Below, in pieces: positions 21,764 through 30,908 of a stretch of 64,000 nucleotides of DNA. The notes beneath the pieces were generated by a model. It searched no databases, was not told the origin of the DNA, and saw nothing but the letters and a program-made list of their open reading frames with translations. Within the stretch, counting starts at the first letter, position 1; each line of letters begins with the position of its first letter. This stretch comes from Candidatus Sabulitectum silens. Lineage in GTDB: Bacteria; Fermentibacterota; Fermentibacteria; Fermentibacterales; JCC-6. The position numbers and the translations under genes were made by a program. The DNA lies in NCBI GenBank assembly GCA_001875255.1, contig MJAN01000001.1:310001-374000 (forward strand), in the 5' to 3' direction.

Positions 21764-23077
21764 ATGAGTGATCTTTCAAGAGGAACGGTTGTGTTCTTTG
21801 CAAAAGCGCTTCTTCTGGTGGGAGTAATAATTCTCCTTGCAGGTGTTCTATTCAGCAGCTTGTACACTGCAACTTCCCATCCTCTTGTCAGTAGACTTGC
21901 AGTAATATCGACAGGTTTACTTCTGATCTCATTTGGGGTTTCTCTACTGTTGAAGAAGCAACTTGTTCCGGTGCTTGGCAAAGCACTGTTGGCCTTTCTG
22001 ATAGCTTTGCTTTTCTTTGAAACTCTATCAATTGCTGGCTTATACGTTTACAGCATAAGTAGAACAGATTCTGAGAGCGAGAGAGAAAGGAATCTACGAA
22101 TTCACTCAGGAATCTACAGACCATTTGTGATTTGGAGGTCAAGCCCTTTTTCCTCGGAAGAGGTGAATGTAAATAGCGAAGGTTTAAGGTTGGTTCCGGG
22201 GGCCGAGTCTGTGGACAACGCTTTCAAGGTCTTTGTGTTTGGTGGATCTACAATGTTTGGCTGGAACACCTATGACAGCCTCACGATATGCGGGAACCTT
22301 CAGCAACTGCTCTCTGCCAGCATGGATCAACCGGTTTGTGTTGTTAATTTCGGGCAGCAGGGTTATGTGAATACCCAGGAGATGATAGAGCTTCAGCTTC
22401 AACTAAAAGCAGGGAATGTTCCCGATCTGGCAATCTTCTACGATGGAACAAACGAAGTTTGGTCCGCAATCAGCTCTGATACAGTTGGTGTTCATTTCAT
22501 TCTTGAGGAAATCAGCCAGCTTTATGAGAATCGACATTTCCAGAGAGAAAACCCGCGCTCTGCTGGAATTCTTGCTTCCCTCTCTGAGCTAAACTCTGTT
22601 GTTCTTTGCAGAATGCTTCTGGGTATCGAAAAGCCTTCAGAAGCAACGCTCTTCCAGGAGGAACCTTCCAGATGCATTGTTGAGGGTGAGGATTTTATCA
22701 GATCAGAAGTGCTGGCAGAGTCTATCATGGATTCCTATGAAGTCAATTTAAGAATAATAGACGCCCTCAGTAATGAGTTTGATTTTGACTACCTTTGCTT
22801 CTGGCAACCTGTTGCCGTAACAGGAGATAAGCCGCTAACTGATAACGAATTAAGTATATACAACTCAACAGCCCCCTATTTGCTCTCTGTATACAGGCGT
22901 TGCGAAGAGAGAGCTATTGAAATGCAGAATCAGTATTCCAATTTCTTCAGTATTACCGATGCATTTGATGAAACAACTGATGATATCTTCACCGATATTT
23001 GCCATGTAACAGACCAAGGTGACCGCCTTATTGCGCAGCTGATCTTTAGTAAGATCAATAGCATACTCTTACATTAG
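21764..23077 (+). CDS. membrane-anchored SGNH/GDSL-type hydrolase, AT-rich
   Basis: Intact, about 437 residues. The N-terminus has three hydrophobic helices (FFAKALLLVGVIILLAGVLF, LAVISTGLLLISFGVSLLL, ALLAFLIALLFFETLSIAGL). An SGNH-like domain follows: FKVFVFGGSTMFGW (block I serine), CVVNFGQQGYVNTQEMIEL, LAIFYDGTNEVWSA (block III) and DICHVTDQGDRLIAQLIF (block V His). It probably removes or adds acyl groups on a surface glycan. Codon use is markedly AT-richer than the flanks, and it lies next to a decayed IS, so recent transfer is likely. ATG 21764 is chosen over the upstream GTG. Confidence 0.75.
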   Translation: MSDLSRGTVVFFAKALLLVGVIILLAGVLFSSLYTATSHPLVSRLAVISTGLLLISFGVSLLLKKQLVPVLGKALLAFLIALLFFETLSIAGLYVYSISRTDSESERERNLRIHSGIYRPFVIWRSSPFSSEEVNVNSEGLRLVPGAESVDNAFKVFVFGGSTMFGWNTYDSLTICGNLQQLLSASMDQPVCVVNFGQQGYVNTQEMIELQLQLKAGNVPDLAIFYDGTNEVWSAISSDTVGVHFILEEISQLYENRHFQRENPRSAGILASLSELNSVVLCRMLLGIEKPSEATLFQEEPSRCIVEGEDFIRSEVLAESIMDSYEVNLRIIDALSNEFDFDYLCFWQPVAVTGDKPLTDNELSIYNSTAPYLLSVYRRCEERAIEMQNQYSNFFSITDAFDETTDDIFTDICHVTDQGDRLIAQLIFSKINSILLH

Positions 23078-23104
23078 GGATTTTGCCTGGCCCTGACTTA
23101 CTAG

Positions 23105-23518
23105 AGAATCCCCAAGATCAGATTCACAAGACCAAATGTGTTGCTACTACTAATCGATACAGTCTCAGCGGAACACCTTGGTTGTTACGGATACGAAAGA
23201 AACACTTCACCTTTCATTGATAGTCTCGCAGCATCTGGAGTTGTGTTTGCCAACTGCCAGGCTCAGGCACCTTGGACACTTCCAGGTATGGCTTCAATAC
23301 TCACTGGGCTGACAGAGAAAAGCTGTGGATGCAATAGGCACATTGAGCTGGAGCTGTTCGATCTCGCAGGGCGCGAAGTAATGAGGGTATGCGACTCCGA
23401 TCTGCCTGCCGGTACACACAGTTTTGCCCTGCCGGTCAATCTGACCGGTGGTATCTACCTGTTCAGGTTGAGATCCGGAACAGGCTTCCTTACTGAGAAG
23501 CTTTTGGTTATTCGGTAG
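23105..23518 (+). pseudogene. sulfatase N-terminal fragment joined to a T9SS C-terminal sorting domain
   Basis: The first ~75 residues match alkaline-phosphatase-superfamily sulfatases: RPNVLLLLIDTVSAEHLGCY, then SPFIDSLAASGVVFANC and APWTLPGMASILTGL, where the nucleophile is threonine, not the cysteine/serine of true sulfatases. After CGCNRH the sequence becomes a type A T9SS sorting domain: IELELFDLAGREVMRV, then GGIYLFRLRSGTGF and EKLLVIR. Base composition changes from AT-rich to GC-rich at the same place (about 23336). Most of the enzyme and the body of the T9SS cargo are missing, so this is a deletion joint and probably not functional. No clear start codon; GTG 23138 is one option. Confidence 0.72.
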
Positions 23519-23536
23519 CGATCCCCGGTGGCCGGT

Positions 23537-25295
23537 TCAGCGGATAGTGCCGAGCAGTTCCCTGGCAGCGGTGAGACCGGGTTGTATCTCAAGGGCCTTT
23601 TCAAGGTATTCCCTGGCTGCCCGGGTGTTACCCAGTTCCAGGGCAACAAGCCCCTGATTAAAAAGCACAAGAGGATCATTCGGTGAGGAGGCCGCGGCCT
23701 CTTCAAGGAACAGAGCCGCGGCTTCCATCCTGCCGGTGAGGTATGCGGCCCCGGCCAGGTTGATAAGCACCGGGGTTTCATGGGTGTCCAGAAGGAGCAG
23801 AGGCTCCGCGGAGCCCCAGGCAAGTTCGGGATCTCCGGCGTTCACCGCTGTTTCCAGTGAAAGCGACCAGAGGCCCCTGGTGTTCTCCGGGAAGTTCTCC
23901 CGGTGGCCCAGGGCTGCCCTGAAGGCCTCCTGTGGATCACCCGCCTCCCTGGCCGCAAGAGCCAGCTGAAGCCAGGCTGTTTCAAGGCCCGGCCGGAGTT
24001 CCACCGCCCTGCCTGCGGCTTCCAGGGCCATTTCATTCCTCCCCGCCATTCTGTGGACCTCTGAGAGCATCGCAAGGTGTCTTCCGTTCCCGGACAACCG
24101 GAAGGCTTCCTCCAGAAGGTCCGCTGCTTCCTGAAGGTTTCCCCTGTCCCTCAGGATTATGGCCATTTCCTCAAGGCCGCCGGGTCGGTGCTGCTTTCCA
24201 GAACGGTTTCGTACCTTGCCTCGCTGGCTTCGTTATCGAGGAAAACACCGATCCTGGGCCCGGCGAGTATTATGGACACCGCCGCAGCCGCAGGGAGGAC
24301 CCTTCGGGAGGCTCCCCCGAGAAAAAGAAGGAACACCGGCAGAATGAAAACCGCGCCAAGGTCCCAGTCGATGGCCTCGCCTCTTTCAAGGGGGAAGAAC
24401 AACAGCCCAGCCAGGCAGATGGAACCGGTTATGACCAGGGGCAGGGGCGGTTTTCTTACAGGGAAAATGAAAGGAAGGACAGGAACTGCGAAGAGGATAA
24501 GGGCGAGCCTTTGAGGCAATACTGAAAGCCCCAGCAGATCCGGCAGGGCGTTTCCGCTTCCGGAGAGAAGGGGAATGGAAACAAGTGCCGCTGAAAGGGC
24601 GATGAGCACAATTGCCGTTGTCCTCTTTCTGCCCCGGGGTTTCCCAGGGCGTATATGGCCGTTCCGGGAAGAAGGGCAAGCCCCACCAGGTGAACCGCCG
24701 AGGTCAAAAGGGCGGTGAGGGCAACGGGCAGGGAGCCTCTTTTTCTGATGATCAGGCCGGTGTGCAGGGAGAAAAGCCCGGCGACAAGGGCGTAGCTTTC
24801 CACATATCCAGTGAAGAAGACCACCCAGGCCGGGGTAACACCCAGGACGAACATTGCCGCCCGGTTCCTGCTGTTCTCCGCCGCCCCCACCGCCAGGAGC
24901 AGCCCCCAGAGGTAGAGGGCTCCGCCTGCTATTCCCGTAACCCTGTATGTGTCCTCCGGGGAGAGGCCCGTTCCCATGAGGAGCCTTCTTGCGAGATAGT
25001 CGCCGGATTCAAGGGGGGCGGCCCGGAGGGCGGAGAACCCTTCCTCGAGATTCCTCAGCCTCAGGGCGCCGTCCCCCCACAGGTGAAACTCCGGCGGGGC
25101 GAAAACGGCGCAGAGCAGAAGCAGCAGCAGGGCGCACCCCGCCCCGGCCCATGGGCGCAGGGATGCCGCCGCCCATACCAGGGCAAGCCCGGCTATCACC
25201 AGGAGGGATGCCGGAAGAACGAAGGAGGGGGACCACCATGCCCCGGCGAATACAAGTGTGAGCAGAGCCGCCAGGGGCAGAAACGGTGTTTTCAT
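23537..25295 (-). CDS. polytopic membrane protein with C-terminal TPR repeats (frameshifted)
   Basis: The ATG at 25295 follows AAGGGAAGG. The first ~370 residues form many membrane helices (FVLPASLLVIAGLALVWAAA, CALLLLLLCAVFAPPEF), with WGDGALRLRNLEEG and FFTGYVESYALVAGLF reminiscent of integral-membrane glycosyltransferases. The C-terminal ~210 residues are tetratricopeptide repeats (NLQEAADLLEEAFRLSGNG, NTRAAREYLEKALEIQPG). Losses of one G near 24643 and near 24174 split it. It overlaps nothing once the GH5 gene upstream is repaired. Possible role in sugar transfer at the membrane; substrate unknown. Confidence 0.72.
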
Positions 25296-25308
25296 AAAGC
25301 CTTCCCTT

Positions 25309-26794
25309 TCATTCGCCGGCGAAGCCCGGGCCAGTATGTCCGCAATTGCCTCATCCAGACTGGAATGGTCATAGAAGAGTCCATAGGCCTGGCTTCCCGG
25401 ATTCCGGAAGGTCCAGAACGACCAGTGAACACCGGCCTCGTTCAGAACCGTGACCCAGTCCCTTATCAGGTTGTTCCTGCTTGTGCGGTCCGGGCCTGGG
25501 AGGGAGCCGAACTCACCCACATAGAGGGGAACTTCATTGGCGGCGGCCCAGTCCACCGCCTGCCTGATGCTTGCCCTGAGGGAATCGATGTTCCAGTATT
25601 CCCTGCGCTCCACAAGGTAATCCAGGCCCAGGGCCACCTCGCCACGGTTCCGGGGAGCCAGTATCCTTCCGGAAACACGAAGGGTGTCGCCTTCCTGAAC
25701 CGGGAACAGCGGCTCCGTGTAGAAGGACCTGGTCTGTATCCAGCTGGCGGTGCCCCGTGAGCCATCTGAATAAAGGGCTCCGCTGCGCCAGCTTCCCGAG
25801 AAGTCGCCGTCGGTGTAGAAGTACCAGCTGGCTGGCTCCCCGGGTCTTCTTCTCGAGGGGGTTTCCATATCTCCATTGATGAGGCTGAGCCCTTCACCGT
25901 TCCGGGTGAGGGAAAGGCCGTCGAACCGTACACTGCCGGTGTTCCCGGAGGCATAGGCCTTCACCGAGACCAGTTCCACTCCTTCGGGTATGACAATGGC
26001 GCCGCTGTCCCATTCCACCGGACCGACGGCCCTTGAGGTGAGCTTTTCCACACCGGAGGACCACCCCGCCCACTGGACCCCGGTGAGGACCATCCCCGGG
26101 TAGGCGCTGTTCCCGGGCACCGGTGAGTCACCGGGCCAGTCCGCCCCGGCGTGGGAGACTGTGAACGGTTCGTAGCAGTGGATGGAATAGACCGTGTTGG
26201 GGTCTTCGATGAGCCTCAGCCCACGGCACTGCCCTCCGGGGGTTTCCACGAAGATCATGTGGTTCGACCCCGCCTCCCTGATGGAGCCTGTAACCCTTTC
26301 CGCCAGGTTCCACCAGTTGTCGGGATCGCCGTGGGGTGGTTCGTTCTGTATGTCGAAGCCGGCTATTGCGGGGTGTTCCTGTACCTTTCAGCAATGGATG
26401 ACCAAAGTGCGCGGAGGGATTCACCGGAATCATCCGGGGGTACCCTGTGCATGTCCAGTATGAGATAGATGCCCCTGGGCTCGCACCAGGAAAGGTATTG
26501 GTCTATCAGGTCGAAGCCCGTTTCCCCCTGGAAGAGCTTCCAGTGAAGGCACAGCCTGAGGGAGTTGCATCCCAGTTCGGACAGGTACTGTATGTCCTCT
26601 TCACCGGCGTATTCCAGGGCGGAGGCTGGGTTGTCTTCCACCCTGCCGTAGTAGAGGTCCATGTTCATTCCCCGGAGGATGACCTCCTCTCCGTTTGCGT
26701 TCACGATGCTTTCGCCTGAGACCCCCAGCATGGGCAGCCCCCCGCAGGCTGCTGCGGTGATGAGCAGTTGAACAAGGATAAAGGCCCTTTTCAC
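25309..26794 (-). CDS. GH5-type glycoside hydrolase with an embedded beta-sandwich (frameshifted)
   Basis: Starts with an export leader (MKRAFILVQLLITAAACGG), perhaps a lipoprotein signal. The catalytic TIM barrel shows GVSGESIVNANGEEVILRGM, CNSLRLCLHW, AGFDIQNEPPHGDPDNWW (acid/base Glu) and EVPLYVGEFGSLPG (nucleophile Glu), as in cellulase family 5. Between them lies an extra domain of about 140 residues (YASGNTGSVRFDGLSL, SRGTASWIQTRSF) resembling a carbohydrate-binding module. One C is missing near 26369 and one G near 25327. The second loss fuses this gene in frame to the next one; repair gives ARGFAGE and a stop at 25311-25309. Confidence 0.83.
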
Positions 26795-26910
26795 GGTGCA
26801 AACCCCCCGGCGTTTCCGTTACCTCCAATGATAATGGCACAGGGCAGTCTTGACATGGAGGGTTCTTTCTGTTTTGTTCTGTGTGTTCACCCAAGCAAAG
26901 GAGGCAGGAT

Positions 26911-27450
26911 ATGACGGAAAAAGACAGAAAAGAGAAAAGAAAAGCGGTTGTGGAGGTTTTGAACGAAGCCAGGAAGATGGAGCTTCACGCCATAGTTCAG
27001 TACATGAACCAGCACTACGGCCTTGACGACATGGATTACGGCGAGCTCGCCGGGAACATCAAGCTAATCGCCATCGACGAGATGAAGCACGCGGAGGATT
27101 TCGCCGAGCGGATAAAGGAACTCGGCGGAGAGCCTGTAACCGACAGGGCGGCGGAGGTCGTGCCGGCACAGCCTGTGGAAAAGATATTCCCCTTCGACAG
27201 CAACCTGGAAGACGACACCATAGACAAGTACAACCAGTTCCAGAAGGTCTGCGTTGAGAACGGTGACAGCATAAGTGCCAAGCTCTTTGAGCGCATAATC
27301 GACGAAGAGCAGATGCACCTGAACTATTTCGACGATATTGGCGACCATATCGAACAGCTGGGAGCGGCTTTCCTTGCCCAGAAGGCGGGTACCCCTTCGG
27401 ATACCGGTGTTACCATCATGGGTTTCGTGGCCCAGAAGGGCGCTGAATAG
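26911..27450 (+). CDS. bacterioferritin/ferritin-like iron protein
   Basis: Intact, 179 residues, with AAAGGAGG nine bases upstream of the ATG. A four-helix bundle is indicated by EARKMELHAIVQYMNQHYGL, IAIDEMKHAEDFAERIKELG and LFERIIDEEQMHLNYFDDIG, which supply the glutamate and ExxH metal ligands of the ferritin di-iron site. It probably oxidises and stores iron or deals with peroxide. A perfect TTGACA at 26850-26855 lies upstream, but I see no good -10, so the promoter is unproven. Confidence 0.88.
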   Translation: MTEKDRKEKRKAVVEVLNEARKMELHAIVQYMNQHYGLDDMDYGELAGNIKLIAIDEMKHAEDFAERIKELGGEPVTDRAAEVVPAQPVEKIFPFDSNLEDDTIDKYNQFQKVCVENGDSISAKLFERIIDEEQMHLNYFDDIGDHIEQLGAAFLAQKAGTPSDTGVTIMGFVAQKGAE

Positions 27451-27462
27451 AAAAGAGGAAGA

Positions 27463-28160
27463 ATGAAGCGGGCACTTATTCCCCTGGCGCTGTTCGCCTT
27501 GACCGGGTTTGCCCTAACGGGAACCCTGAGCCTGGGAGGGCTCCTTACATCGGGGAACAGCGATATCAGCCAGCTGGACTCCGGTCTGGGGATAACCGGT
27601 AATCCCTCCCCAGCCTGGAGACCGGTATTGCCCTGGCCGCCTCCTATGGAAGCCAGGATGAGGAGACATATCTCGAGAAATACCTCTCCGAGGGAACCCT
27701 GAAGTACAGTTTCACCGAGAACAACTACGCCGCCTCAAGGGCTTACTGGACCAGGGACGAGTTCTCCGGTGTAAGCCACGAGTACGGCGCAACAGCCGGT
27801 TACGGAAGAAGGCTCGCCTCCGGCGGAGGTTTTTCCGCCTCCCTCGAGGTCGGCGGCGGTTACTATTCCCGGGAGAACACCCTCGAGGAAACCCTGGAAA
27901 CCGCAACCTGGTATGGCGGAACCCTGCTGGAATGGCGGCTAAGCGATTCCTGGACAGTTACAGAAGACGCCAGGTTCACCGGGGATCTTCAGGATTCAGG
28001 GAACTACGGCCTGAAGAGCGTGCTCGAGGCGGCCTCGGACATCACCGGAAGCCTTTCCTTCGTAATGGGCTACGACATAGCCTACCACAACCAGCCCCCG
28101 GTACAGGGCAGCGAGAAGACCGACACGGCCCTGAGGGTTCAGCTGCGGTACGGCATATAG
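27463..28160 (+). CDS. DUF481 outer-membrane barrel protein (one frameshift)
   Basis: A leader (MKRALIPLALFALTGFALTG) is followed by LSLGGLLTSGNSDISQLDSG, the typical opening of DUF481 (YdiY-like salt-induced outer-membrane) proteins. After one missing C near 27613 the frame continues LETGIALAASYGSQDEETYL, then SHEYGATAGYGRRLASGGGF and DTALRVQLRYGI. The ending is a normal barrel C-terminus. Repaired length about 232 residues, typical for the family. Thirteen bases behind the ferritin gene, so perhaps one transcript. Confidence 0.82.
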
Positions 28161-28979
28161 CTATCTGTAGGGCAGGTGGGCCACCACGAACCGGCTGATC
28201 TCTACGGCACTGCCGTCATCGGTGACGACCTCCAGCGAGGCTATGCCCTCCAGTATCTCACCGGGAACCGGGTAGAGGACCATCACCTGGCCCTGGGGAA
28301 CACCGGTGAACTGGCTTTCCCAGGTGTTCCAGAACGAGTCGAACTCGTCCTCCCTGAGAACGCCCTCGGCCCACAGCCAGAGTTCCCTTCTCAGTTCCCG
28401 GGGGTCTTCAAAGAACCGAAGGCCCTTGGGAAGGGAAACCGCAATGTCCGCTATTGTGAAAACCCCGTACATCGGGCCGCCTGATGACCTGGTGAGCACG
28501 ATGCAGGGTATTTCACCGTAGGGCATCCTTATGCCCCGGTTCCCGGACTGGCTGATGAAGGGAAGGTCCCCGGGGGAGCCGGGGACGCAGGAGTAGTAGA
28601 GGAACCTTTCCCTGCAGCCGTCCTGAACCACATCCAGGGCTTCCACTTCCCTCCACAGGGAAGATGGGAGGAGTAGCTCCTCCTCCCCGGGCCATCCGTA
28701 TTCCGTTCCATCCTCCTGTGCCCCGGTGAGCTCCAGCCCATTCCATACGCACCAGGTTGAATTCACTCCGCCCTGGTCGGGCTCCGGCAGGGCGGAGGTG
28801 ATGTAACCCATGCCGGGAATGGTCACCCTCACAGTGACGGTGCAGGGGTCGCCGTGGAAGTAGAGCACCGGTGCCCTGTCCTCCAGCTGGCTGCCCGGTC
28901 GTCCTGAGAAGGAGTTCTCGGAAATAACACCCCACTCGGTGACCTGAAGCCCGGCAAGGAGGATGAGAAGCATTGTCAT
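28161..28979 (-). CDS. EWGV-family secreted protein, copy 3
   Basis: Intact, 272 residues from ATG 28979, which overlaps the stop of the preceding gene (TGATG). A leader (MTMLLILLAGLQV) is followed by TEWGVISENSFSGRPGSQ and DRAPVLYFHGDPCTVTVRVT. FLYYSCVPGSPGDLPF, FDSFWNTWESQFTGVP and VMVLYPVPGEILEGI follow. These blocks align with the two upstream genes. The EWG...PVLYF...VxV arrangement also recalls an uncharacterised family with an HEWGT motif in Planctomycetes and Myxococcota. Function unknown; periplasmic or surface location inferred. Confidence 0.7.
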   Translation of the reverse strand: MTMLLILLAGLQVTEWGVISENSFSGRPGSQLEDRAPVLYFHGDPCTVTVRVTIPGMGYITSALPEPDQGGVNSTWCVWNGLELTGAQEDGTEYGWPGEEELLLPSSLWREVEALDVVQDGCRERFLYYSCVPGSPGDLPFISQSGNRGIRMPYGEIPCIVLTRSSGGPMYGVFTIADIAVSLPKGLRFFEDPRELRRELWLWAEGVLREDEFDSFWNTWESQFTGVPQGQVMVLYPVPGEILEGIASLEVVTDDGSAVEISRFVVAHLPYR

Positions 28980-29935
28980 CAGCGCACCCTCACCAGCCCC
29001 AGGAACAGCCTGTTGTAGGTAATCACTCCGGGAATGCGGCTGCTGAACTTGAGTTCTATGGAGCTTATTTTCTCCACCTCCGCCGGGGGCAGGGGGAAGA
29101 GTATCCACACTTCATCGGAGCCCGGGGATCTCTCTGAGTCGGATAGTTCGTCGGTGGGTTCATCGGTCTGGAAGAATGGCTTCCATGTTCCCCAGAGGGC
29201 GTCTATCTCCTGTGATTTCAGGTTACCGCCGGCCCAGCCGCAGATGATGGAGAGAACCTCATCGTCACCAAGGGGAGTGCCTTCACCTTCGCCTCCTCCA
29301 CCTCCGGGAAGCGGTACCAGCCTGATCCGTTCCACCACCGGTGCTTCTCCGGTGGTTATCAGCAAGCCGTCGGCGGCGTAGTGCCCCGCAAGATGCTTCG
29401 GGTCCCAGGTATCATCCGGGGGCTGCCAGTAGGGGATCCCGGCCTCGTAGTAGAGGAAGTTGCCCAGGTACTCTTCGGTTTCCGTCGAATAGAGGTCACG
29501 GGAGGGGACCTCCCGCCAGAGTTCCATCGCCCAGGCGAAGGGGACCCCTTCGGCGTCGGGAGGTTCCGGTCTTACGGTGAGGGGAGAAGGGGGTGGAGCG
29601 TAGATATCCCATGATGCTGTCACCGGCATGTCCTCCCCCTCTTCGGTCCTGGCCTCGGGGTAGAGGGTGGAAAGCCAGCCTTGATTTGCCCTTACGGTGA
29701 GGGTGGCCTCGTTGAAGAACGCTCCGTGGATCCAGATTACCGGGGCATCCACCATAAGGGGGCCGTATACCTCACGTCCGAAATACACATTGCCGTTCTC
29801 GTCCGGAGCGCCTGCCAGTGTGGTTCCTTCTGAGGTATAGACCACCACCCCCCATTCATTGACGAAGATGTCCTGGAAATCCGGGGGCGGAGCTATCACC
29901 GTATCTGTGAGAAAGGGAAAGAGAAGGGGAAGCAT
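28979..29935 (-). CDS. EWGV-family secreted protein, copy 2
   Basis: Intact, 318 residues, with AAGGAGG six bases before the ATG. A leader (MLPLLFPFLTDTVIA) is followed by FVNEWGVVVYTSEGTTLAG, DAPVIWIHGAFFNEATLTVR, WREVPSRDL, NFLYYEAGIPYWQPP and EIDALWGTWKPFF, and it ends VITYNRLFLGLVRVR. A low-complexity glycine/glutamate linker (GGGGGEGEGTP) lies at about residue 212. The shared blocks show common descent with copies 1 and 3, but pairwise similarity outside them is low, so the duplication is old. Confidence 0.7.
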   Translation of the reverse strand: MLPLLFPFLTDTVIAPPPDFQDIFVNEWGVVVYTSEGTTLAGAPDENGNVYFGREVYGPLMVDAPVIWIHGAFFNEATLTVRANQGWLSTLYPEARTEEGEDMPVTASWDIYAPPPSPLTVRPEPPDAEGVPFAWAMELWREVPSRDLYSTETEEYLGNFLYYEAGIPYWQPPDDTWDPKHLAGHYAADGLLITTGEAPVVERIRLVPLPGGGGGEGEGTPLGDDEVLSIICGWAGGNLKSQEIDALWGTWKPFFQTDEPTDELSDSERSPGSDEVWILFPLPPAEVEKISSIELKFSSRIPGVITYNRLFLGLVRVR

Positions 29936-29945
29936 TGGAACCTCC

Positions 29946-30857
29946 TTAAAGGGGTACCGCCACCAGAAGGAACCTGGACACTTCCACAGGGAAGGCCGGA
30001 CCCTCGGGGTCGGGTGTTACCGTTATCGTACTCAGCCTCCGTGTCAGCTCTTCGGGAATCATGTAAAGCACCATTCCCGAGGAGTATGCCGGTTCACCGG
30101 CGTGATCGCGGAGTATCCAGGGGGCCCATGTCCTCCACAGGGCATCCACCTGGAAGGGATCAATGATATCCGTGGACCACTGATAGATAATGTTCATGAC
30201 GCCGTCGGGGTCCATGTCCCTGTACTCCATGTCAGCGCCGGTCACAAGGTCGCCCAGTGTGCAATGGGAGTAGAAAACGCCGTCGGACCTCCTTCTTATC
30301 ACCAGGGCGTTCGTTCCCCTGTAATCCTGGTGAACGGATTCCGCCCTGGGGAGTAGGGCAGGAAGGAGGTGTTTCCGGAGCGGTCTCATAGTAGAGGAAT
30401 TTCTCGTACCAGCCTCGAGGCAGCTGATCCCCATTGCGTGTTCCACCCGCCACAAGTCCATGTTCCACTCCCCGGGGCCCATTCCCCGGCTGTGGGAGTA
30501 TTCCGCGTTTCGGCTGTAGGCGAAGTCGGCCACCCATGTGCAGCTCTTGTGGGTCCTGTACTCTTCGGGAACCGGAGGATAGATATCGAAAATGGAGCCG
30601 TTGTCGGTCCGGACCGTTACGGTACCGTTGAATTCCGGGCCGTTGAAGTAGAGGACCGGGGCCCTCACCGCCGGGTGTAGAGGATCCGGAACGGTGGGAA
30701 AGGGGGTTTCAACCGGGGGGCTGGATGAGAGAAGGGGGTCTCCGTCGCTCCAGGTTAGAACCCCCCACTCCTCCACCAGGATGGCGGGGAGTTCATCGAG
30801 GGTCTCACAGAAGCCGGAAACCCCGAAGATGATCAGCAGAACAAATACTTTCGTCAT
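29946..30857 (-). CDS. EWGV-family secreted protein, copy 1
   Basis: ATG 30857 follows GAAGGG. A leader (MTKVFVLLIIFGVSGFCET) is followed by ILVEEWGVLTWSDGDPLL, RAPVLYFNGPEFNGTVTVR, NMDLWRVEHAMG, QVDALWRTWAPWILRD and FPVEVSRFLLVAVPL. The frame is open throughout, but about 30 residues around 30335-30425 are out of phase: the shifted frame there reads GWYEKFLYYETAPETPP, matching the FLYYE block of the other copies. Three one-base losses (GG, CCCC and GGG runs) would explain it. First gene of the tandem trio. Confidence 0.7.
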   Translation of the reverse strand: MTKVFVLLIIFGVSGFCETLDELPAILVEEWGVLTWSDGDPLLSSSPPVETPFPTVPDPLHPAVRAPVLYFNGPEFNGTVTVRTDNGSIFDIYPPVPEEYRTHKSCTWVADFAYSRNAEYSHSRGMGPGEWNMDLWRVEHAMGISCLEAGTRNSSTMRPLRKHLLPALLPRAESVHQDYRGTNALVIRRRSDGVFYSHCTLGDLVTGADMEYRDMDPDGVMNIIYQWSTDIIDPFQVDALWRTWAPWILRDHAGEPAYSSGMVLYMIPEELTRRLSTITVTPDPEGPAFPVEVSRFLLVAVPL

Positions 30858-30908
30858 TGTTATCCCTTCGTCATGCGTATCACTGTTCATACCCCTGCCG
30901 CCAGGGGT

